From Streptomonospora salina (lineage in GTDB: Bacteria; Actinomycetota; Actinomycetes; Streptosporangiales; Streptosporangiaceae), in assembly GCF_014204715.1 (NCBI RefSeq), contig NZ_JACHLY010000001.1, forward strand, positions 3,184,501-3,248,500: 64,000 bases of DNA. The letters run 5' to 3'. Below the pieces are notes generated by a model. The model saw only the letters and a program-made list of their open reading frames with translations, had not been told where the DNA came from and made no database searches. Below are positions 63,691 to 64,000 of the stretch, piece after piece (the first letter of the stretch is position 1; every line of letters starts with the position of its first letter). The translations under genes and the position numbers were made by a program.

Positions 63691-64000
63691 CCGACCGTCC
63701 CCGCACCCCCGACACCGCCGGCGACCGGGCGCGCGAGACGGCGCCGGGCGGGTTCCTGGAACCCATCCGCGCCGCCGGCACCGTGCTGTGGCGCGGCGCC
63801 CCCGCCGATCCGGAGGTCGCGCTGGTGCACCGGCCCGCCCGCGCCGACTGGACCCTGCCCAAAGGCAAGGTCAAGAAGAGCGAGCACCTGATCGGCGCCG
63901 CCGTGCGCGAGACCGCCGAAGAGACCGGCCTGGCCCCCGTGCTCGGCCGCCGCCTGCCTCCGCAGCGCTACCCGAAGGACGGCTGGCCCAAGCGGGTCGA
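63687..64000 (+). CDS. mutT1: NUDIX hydrolase, MutT1-like, 5' part
   Basis: The first 104 residues are present, and the gene runs past the window end. The NUDIX box is complete: [22 protein letters not shown] fits Gx5Ex7REUxEExGU (box split: [22 protein letters not shown]). AAGTVLWRG and DWTLPKGK precede it as in MutT1. Mycobacterial MutT1 hydrolyses 8-oxo-dGTP and related nucleotides and has a second, histidine-phosphatase domain that would lie outside this window. The ATG overlaps the ppk stop by four bases, indicating coupling. Confidence 0.85.
   Translation, partial: MTDRPRTPDTAGDRARETAPGGFLEPIRAAGTVLWRGAPADPEVALVHRPARADWTLPKGKVKKSEHLIGAAVRETAEETGLAPVLGRRLPPQRYPKDGWPKRV

Overview
The window is very GC-rich (well over two thirds G+C), with GTG and TTG starts, WhiB, GAF-ANTAR and SpoIIE-phosphatase proteins and many leaderless starts. 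This points to an actinomycete. The ectoine genes and an OsaCAB-type osmoadaptation locus suggest a salt-tolerant member, perhaps of the Nocardiopsaceae; that placement is inference. The sequence is chromosomal in character. No rRNA, tRNA, CRISPR array, integrase or intact insertion sequence was recognised.

Layout. 0-3 kb: the 3' part of an IdeR/DtxR regulator and a PAS-GAF-PP2C-ATPase protein. 3-10 kb: fatty-acid genes (two acyl-CoA dehydrogenases, a thiolase) with operator-like palindromes, a decayed MFS fragment, a GNAT acetyltransferase and an AlkX-type glycosylase. 10-15 kb: an OmpR-type two-component pair, exonuclease III, ribokinase and YceI. 15-17.5 kb: two tandem paralogous membrane-anchored proteins, one with a cellulose-binding-like domain. 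17.5-24.5 kb: argS, plsX, a KamA-like radical SAM protein, a membrane protein and glucokinase. 24.5-26.3 kb: an SDR and an enoyl-CoA hydratase. 26.6-30.7 kb: an ABC-2 exporter followed by a DesK/NarL-type pair. 30.7-38.3 kb: osaC, divergent from osaA-osaB. 38.7-43.6 kb: a surface protein, a secreted hydrolase and two oxidoreductases. 43.7-47.4 kb: PAS/GAF, GAF-ANTAR, STAS and MEDS-ATPase signalling genes. 47.4-52.4 kb: glycosyltransferase, degenerate SDR, PP2C phosphatase, CopC and WhiB. 53.2-59.5 kb: ectABC and the ehuBCDA uptake operon. 59.7-64 kb: CPBP-like membrane protein, GPP34, polyphosphate kinase and a MutT1-like gene cut by the window end.

How the parts fit. Three themes stand out. 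First, osmoadaptation: sensing through OsaA/OsaB/OsaC and synthesis plus recapture of ectoine, with no hydroxylase ectD seen. Second, beta-oxidation: a dehydrogenase, a hydratase, a 3-hydroxyacyl-CoA dehydrogenase-like SDR and a thiolase in separate transcription units, three of which carry the same operator-like palindrome (CCGAA-N5-TTCGG). Third, partner-switching regulation: SpoIIE phosphatases, anti-sigma-type ATPases and a STAS protein.

The most unusual non-coding feature is a roughly 61-65 bp palindrome present twice, 27 kb apart and in opposite orientation, with 59 of 61 positions identical. It may be a dispersed repeat family.
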